From NCBI GenBank assembly GCA_026989375.1, contig JALSJJ010000002.1, forward strand, positions 1 to 35,821: 35,821 nucleotides of DNA, given 5' to 3'. Shown one piece after another: positions 33,101 through 35,821 of the stretch; the stretch's first letter is position 1, and each line of letters opens with the position of its first letter. The stretch is from Rhodothermus sp. (GTDB lineage Bacteria; Bacteroidota; Rhodothermia; Rhodothermales; Rhodothermaceae). The notes beneath the pieces were generated by a model, which was not told the DNA's origin, ran no database searches, and was given only the letters and a program-made list of their open reading frames with translations. The position numbers and the translations under genes are program-made.

Positions 33101-33835
33101 ATGCGTCTGCGTTTGTTTTTGACACCTGCCTGCGAGCCGGTACCGTTCACCTATCCCTACCGTCTGGCCGGGGTGCTGCATCGCTGGCTCGGCCAGAACG
33201 ACTGGCACGACGGATTGAGCCTCTACAGCTTCGGCTGGCTGCAGGGTGGACGATTGGGAAAGGACGGCCTGTACTTCCCGAAAGGCGCCTTCTGGACGCT
33301 CAGTTTCTATGAAGGGGAGCAGGTGGAGCGGCTGGTGCGGGGCATTTTCCAGGATCCGACCGTAATTGCTGGAATGACGGTGGCCGAAGTGCAGGCGGTG
33401 CCGATTCCTTCGTTCGAAAGTCGGGTGGTGTTTCGGGTGGAGAGTCCGGTGGTGGCGCGGCGCGTGCGGGCTGATGGGGGGCGGGATTACTTGATCTGGG
33501 AGGATGAGACGGCCGACGAGGTGCTCACGCGCGTCTTTCGCCGCAAGCTGATGGCGGCCGGGTTGGGCCATCTGGCGCCGCAGGCGAGCATGCGTTTTGA
33601 CCGCCGCTACCGGGGGGCCAAGACCAAGCTCGTGCGCATCAAGGGCATCGATCACCGGGGCAGCCTGTGTCCCGTGATCGTCGAGGGGCCGCCTGAGGCC
33701 GTGCAATTTGCCTGGCTGGTCGGGGCCGGCGAACTCACCGGCTGCGGCTTCGGCGCGTTGGGCGCCCCTGTGCAAAAAAGACCGAAGCAGCGGGGGCGGC
33801 ATTCGCCTACTGTGTTAACGGGAAAGAGTATCTGA
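33101..33835 (+). CDS. cas6: CRISPR endoribonuclease Cas6
   Basis: This 244-residue RAMP protein cuts the long CRISPR transcript within each repeat to give crRNAs. The start at 33101 (MRLRLFLTPACEPVPFTYPY) follows a good ribosome site AGGAGAGG (33088-33095) at 5 bases; the longer track ORF is not used. The sequence shows the ferredoxin-like N-half with HRWLGQNDWHDGLSLYSFGWLQGG and a C-terminal glycine-rich loop GAGELTGCGFGALGAP, the Cas6 signature. A histidine near the N-terminus in LHRWL is the likely catalytic one. The final 25 residues are basic and proline/arginine rich. It lies between the WYL regulator and cas8b with 2- and 7-base gaps. Confidence 0.9.
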   Translation: MRLRLFLTPACEPVPFTYPYRLAGVLHRWLGQNDWHDGLSLYSFGWLQGGRLGKDGLYFPKGAFWTLSFYEGEQVERLVRGIFQDPTVIAGMTVAEVQAVPIPSFESRVVFRVESPVVARRVRADGGRDYLIWEDETADEVLTRVFRRKLMAAGLGHLAPQASMRFDRRYRGAKTKLVRIKGIDHRGSLCPVIVEGPPEAVQFAWLVGAGELTGCGFGALGAPVQKRPKQRGRHSPTVLTGKSI

Positions 33836-33842
33836 CAGAGAC

Positions 33843-35336
33843 ATGGCGCGTATTACGCTTTCCTTGGACCGTCCCACAGGCAATTTCTGGATAGACACGG
33901 GACTGGTGGTGCTGATAAAGCAGTTTGGAGAAGGGGAGTATGACGTGGAAGAAATACGAGGTAAGCTTGTGAACCAGCTTGTGCAGAGGACGGGAAAATC
34001 CGGCGTCTATCTTGATCAAGTGACCGGTCAATTGCGTGAGTATGAAAAAGTGAACTGGGTTTATCCTACAAACCTTTTTATCAAGGTGGCTGGTCGTGCA
34101 CCAAAAGTAAAGGTGCGAATTGATGGCAAAACAGAGACAGTTTTCACGCAGCCACCTGTATTTGATCTGAACCTTAAGCTGCGTAGGGGCCAAGATCCAT
34201 GTGACATATGCGGTGAGGTGAAGCCTCTTACTGATGCCACGATGTGGATGTATCCTTTTGTGGTAGATCCAAAAAAGTTTGGGACATTTTATCCAGGCAC
34301 AAAACGTGGGCTTAAACTCTGTGCTCGCTGTGCGCTGGCCGGATTGGCTGGGTATCTGGGCTGGTTATGGAAAGCACAGGGGAAAGATGCACTGCACTTC
34401 TTTGTTTTTCATACAGACCTACGAGAAATGAAACGTCTGCATGAAGAAGTGTTGCGTCCCCTACAGCTAGAGGGCGCACATGGTGGTACGGCACCGGTTG
34501 CTTTTGCCGGTCCTTATTTGCATGAGACAACGTTGGGATTATTACTGGCGCTCTTTGCACATGTACCTGCCTCTGATCGGCTCAGCGACGAAGCACGAAG
34601 GCTATTGGCTTCCCTGCTGGGAGCGACGACAGATGCGCCTACTAATGCGGTTACGCTATATGCAGTTACCGGAAAACCGGGACAGGCCTTCAACATGCAG
34701 GCGCTTCGGGAATTTTCTCGGTTGCAGCCGCTATATCGCCTCTATGAGCAGTGGCGTCAGCAACTCCAGGCAATAGCACCGGACCCACATCAGCAGCTTG
34801 TTCGGGCGTTATCGCAATTTCAGCAAAGGCGAGATAACAATACAGAGACACTCTGGCGTGACAGGATTGCCCGTGCGATTCTGGAATTTGACGATCCCTT
34901 ACCGTTTGTCGAGCAATTCCTTTTTGACGTGCGGGCGCGTGAGGAGAATCCTCGGCCGCTTGTTTCTGGGACGCTTGACGTCTTGAACCATTACATAGAG
35001 GAGGTACTCGGTATGGAGCAAGAATTCAGACGCACGCTGGCAGGCTTCGGCCATGCGCTGGGTGCTGAGGCCCATGAGCACAACGAAATGGGCCTGCTCT
35101 ATAGCCTGCGCAATGCAAGAAATCCGGAGGACTTTCTCCGGGTGCTGAACGACGCACAATTTCGGCTGGAGATCACCGTGCCGGAAGCCTTGCTTCAGCT
35201 GGAACGTGGCGAGCGCATCGCCGGGGTGCCTTGGGGGCGGGTGAAAACGCTGCTCGCCATCTACGCCATGAATGCCTACCTGCGCAGAGACGCACCACGG
35301 ATGGAAACGTCGCAACCAACTGAACAGGAGGAGTAA
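33843..35336 (+). CDS. cas8b: type I-B CRISPR large subunit Cas8b (Cst1-like)
   Basis: This 497-residue protein occupies the large-subunit slot between cas6 and cas7. It has the Cst1/Cas8b1 appearance: an N-terminal NFWIDTGLVVLIK stretch, a zinc-finger-like pair CDICG and CARC (about residues 120 and 160), then a long helical C-half (QQLQAIAPDPHQQLVRALSQ, NHYIEEVLGMEQEFRRTLAG). In type I-B Cascade the large subunit recognises the PAM and helps to recruit Cas3. The N-terminal third is distinctly more A/T rich (with AAA, GAA and CAA codons) than the C-terminal part, which could reflect local recombination. The assignment depends on context plus the zinc motif; Cas8a/Csx13-like names are possible. 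Confidence 0.85.
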   Translation: MARITLSLDRPTGNFWIDTGLVVLIKQFGEGEYDVEEIRGKLVNQLVQRTGKSGVYLDQVTGQLREYEKVNWVYPTNLFIKVAGRAPKVKVRIDGKTETVFTQPPVFDLNLKLRRGQDPCDICGEVKPLTDATMWMYPFVVDPKKFGTFYPGTKRGLKLCARCALAGLAGYLGWLWKAQGKDALHFFVFHTDLREMKRLHEEVLRPLQLEGAHGGTAPVAFAGPYLHETTLGLLLALFAHVPASDRLSDEARRLLASLLGATTDAPTNAVTLYAVTGKPGQAFNMQALREFSRLQPLYRLYEQWRQQLQAIAPDPHQQLVRALSQFQQRRDNNTETLWRDRIARAILEFDDPLPFVEQFLFDVRAREENPRPLVSGTLDVLNHYIEEVLGMEQEFRRTLAGFGHALGAEAHEHNEMGLLYSLRNARNPEDFLRVLNDAQFRLEITVPEALLQLERGERIAGVPWGRVKTLLAIYAMNAYLRRDAPRMETSQPTEQEE

Positions 35337-35338
35337 CC

Positions 35339-35821
35339 ATGAGCCGGGCTATTGCAATTGGCTATCTGGCAAGAGTATCCGCGGGAAACATCAACGCCTC
35401 GCACACCGAAGGCAACGTGGTGGTGACCAAGAAAGTCACGTTGCCGGACGGCAGCATGGTACCGTATATCTCCGGACAGGCCATACGCCGCATGCTGCGA
35501 GACCGCCTGGCCGACCTGGGATACACACTTTCAGACCCTTTTGCGACGGTAAGCGGGCAGGAAGTGACGCCTCCTGGCCGTCCGTGGGAGTTTGTAGATG
35601 AAGATCTGTTCGGGTACTTGGATCCTTCTGGAGGACGGCGCCGCACCTCGCCCGTTCGAGTGTCGGCTGCGGTGGGATTGTTTCCGTTCCAGGGCGATCG
35701 CGACCTGGGCACACGCTCTTTTGAGCGTTTTGGAGAAGCGATGGAGGCCGGAGGTAATATGTTTGAAACCGAGCTATATGCCAACCTTTTCAAAGGAACC
35801 TTGCTGATTGAGCTGGACCGA
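35339..35821 (+). CDS. cas7: Cas7 (Cst2/DevR family), 3' end outside window
   Basis: This gene is missing from the ORF track because it is cut by the window edge. The first 161 codons are open to base 35821. The start ATG at 35339 follows AGGAGGAG (35326-35333) at 5 bases, the best ribosome site in the operon, as expected for the most abundant Cascade subunit. GYLARVSAGNINASHTEGN, KKVTLPDGSMVPYISGQAIR and RTSPVRVSAAVGLFPF are characteristic of the Cst2/DevR type of Cas7 that coats the crRNA. The gene starts 2 bases after cas8b. cas5, cas3 and cas4-1-2 are expected to its right, and the CRISPR array is not in view. Confidence 0.9.
   Translation, partial: MSRAIAIGYLARVSAGNINASHTEGNVVVTKKVTLPDGSMVPYISGQAIRRMLRDRLADLGYTLSDPFATVSGQEVTPPGRPWEFVDEDLFGYLDPSGGRRRTSPVRVSAAVGLFPFQGDRDLGTRSFERFGEAMEAGGNMFETELYANLFKGTLLIELDR

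Noticed and set aside
31025-35821. CRISPR array near the cas genes
   Set aside because: No regularly spaced direct repeats were found within the window; the array must lie beyond the right edge or elsewhere.
1-35821. tRNA or rRNA genes and insertion sequences
   Set aside because: Scanning the intergenic spaces showed no T-arm-like GGTTCGA motifs, rRNA blocks, transposase frames or terminal inverted repeats.

Overview
The window reads as chromosome from a moderately thermophilic, GC-rich member of the Rhodothermota (old Bacteroidetes fringe). Rhodothermus marinus or a close relative is my best guess. This rests on protein character, a ribosomal protein bTHX gene, a fused aspartokinase/diaminopimelate decarboxylase, and a type I-B cas operon of the Cst1/Cst2 kind. 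It is inference from sequence, not a database match. No rRNA, tRNA, insertion sequence or CRISPR array is visible. Most of the window is metabolic housekeeping. The last 5 kb is defence-related.

Layout. 1-1409 (+): two genes for a diacetamido-uronic acid sugar of the cell surface (WbpB/WlbA-like oxidoreductase, cut by the window edge, and WbpD-like acetyltransferase), with base usage unlike the rest. 1601-2356 (+): an orphan protein. 2435-6388 (-): a sulfur block with a rhodanese, two siroheme genes and cystathionine gamma-synthase. 6720-8129 (-): protoporphyrinogen oxidase. 8243-10941 (+): a small membrane protein, a CsbD-like protein, an acyl-CoA carboxylase beta subunit and bTHX. 11014-19386 (-): a lysine/diaminopimelate operon lysC-lysA, dapB, dapA, dapD, ppc, which covers oxaloacetate supply through to lysine. 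19517-20733 (+): a divergent ACT-domain protein and a DUF99 protein. 20791-24039 (-): a chemoreceptor and a sirtuin. 24123-31024 (+): pdxA, a methyltransferase, ftsE, an AGCS symporter, upp and an NhaC antiporter. 31113-31866 (+): wreckage of a MntA/HepT toxin-antitoxin pair. 32046-35821 (+): a WYL regulator followed directly by cas6, cas8b and cas7, the last cut by the window edge.

The most striking signal is regulatory and lies in the sulfur block. The siroheme genes are preceded by a 35-codon open frame carrying eight cysteine codons, five of them within seven codons. It overlaps a set of RNA segments that can form either an antiterminator or a strong U-tailed terminator. This has the full architecture of a classical translation-coupled transcription attenuator, here predicted to sense charged tRNA-Cys. 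Next to it, metB carries a textbook SAM-I riboswitch whose 5' P1 strand can also pair, over 12 bases, with a segment that otherwise folds onto the metB translation start. The two adjacent units therefore appear to be controlled by two different sulfur signals, cysteine and S-adenosylmethionine, through two different RNA mechanisms.

Other points of interest are the WYL regulator as first gene of the cas operon with a long palindrome just upstream, TAACAAA-type inverted repeats between lysC-lysA and the ACT-domain gene, an RNA hairpin over the start of the CsbD-like gene, a FliA-like promoter box before the chemoreceptor, and an abrupt compositional break inside the acetyltransferase gene.
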